Source: Anaerolineae bacterium
Lineage (GTDB): Bacteria > Chloroflexota > Anaerolineae > 4572-78 > J111
Assembly (NCBI GenBank): GCA_020433785.1
Contig: JAGRCC010000895.1
Coordinates: 1 to 6,508, forward strand
Length of the DNA stretch: 6,508 nucleotides
Direction: 5' to 3'
The notes under the pieces are model-generated. The model was not told the origin of the DNA, searched no databases, and saw nothing but the letters and a program-made list of their open reading frames with translations. Below, one piece after another: positions 6,438-6,508 of the stretch. A program made the translations under genes and the position numbers. Each line of letters starts with the position of its first letter. Position 1 is the stretch's first letter.

Positions 6438-6508
6438 GGACTTACGCAAAAACCCAGGTGACAGTCACTTATTGTCAATAAATTAGCATCGGAGTGGTCC
6501 AAACAGGT
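6438..6508. mobile_element. Possible end of an insertion element or MITE
   Basis: GGACTTACGCAAAAA (6438-6452) resembles terminal sequences I recall from insertion elements of cyanobacteria and related filamentous bacteria. It is followed by the short palindrome GTGACAGTCAC (6458-6468). No transposase is visible before the window ends, so this rests on resemblance alone. It sits about 30 bases upstream of the cytochrome start codon, where an element could also supply or disturb its promoter. Confidence 0.25.

Overview
The window looks like a decaying defence island inserted next to a respiratory-type gene in a bacterial genome. No rRNA, tRNA or housekeeping marker is present, so the organism cannot be fixed. 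The style of several proteins recalls filamentous Chloroflexota (Anaerolineae-like) or cyanobacteria: the small antitoxin-like protein, the DUF2726 remnants, and the membrane cytochrome fused to a small beta domain. This is an inference from family resemblance only. Base composition differs visibly along the window. One 60-base line counted in the mcrC gene (1021-1080) has 20 G+C, and one in the cytochrome gene (5821-5880) has 35. This suggests that mcrBC arrived by transfer.

Layout. (1) 3-944, plus strand: a PD-(D/E)XK nuclease of the type I R-subunit N-terminal-like family, cut by the left edge of the window. (2) 1014-3951, minus strand: a complete two-gene McrBC-type restriction operon. 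McrB is an AAA+ GTPase-type motor with an N-terminal domain I do not recognise; McrC is its nuclease partner. The two genes overlap by 20 bases. (3) 3952-4445: an intergenic stretch holding a frameshifted C-terminal fragment of a DUF2726 gene, a heptamer tandem repeat and an AT-rich inverted repeat. (4) 4446-4752: a small intact antitoxin-like gene overlapping the first codons of what looks like a PIN-domain toxin, which stops after 22 codons. (5) 4792-5446: the remains of a type I restriction hsdR gene. It has the N-terminus and helicase motifs II and III, but lacks most of the nuclease domain, the Walker A motif and the whole C-terminal part. (6) 5449-5530: a second copy of the DUF2726 fragment, about 95% identical to the first and carrying the same extra base. 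(7) 5542-6405, minus strand: a complete membrane-anchored cytochrome c protein. (8) 6406-6508: its upstream region, with a sequence resembling the end of an insertion element.

How the parts relate. The intact defence module is McrBC, perhaps joined by the convergent nuclease. Everything from 4230 to 5530 is debris (broken DUF2726, toxin and hsdR), bracketed by the two copies of an 82-base direct repeat. The long plus-strand reading frame ending at 5755 is a chimera of hsdR, DUF2726 and the antisense strand of the cytochrome gene, and should not be taken as a real protein. I see no clear new system. The most promising unknown is the roughly 200-residue N-terminal domain of McrB, which probably sets what this restriction system recognises.
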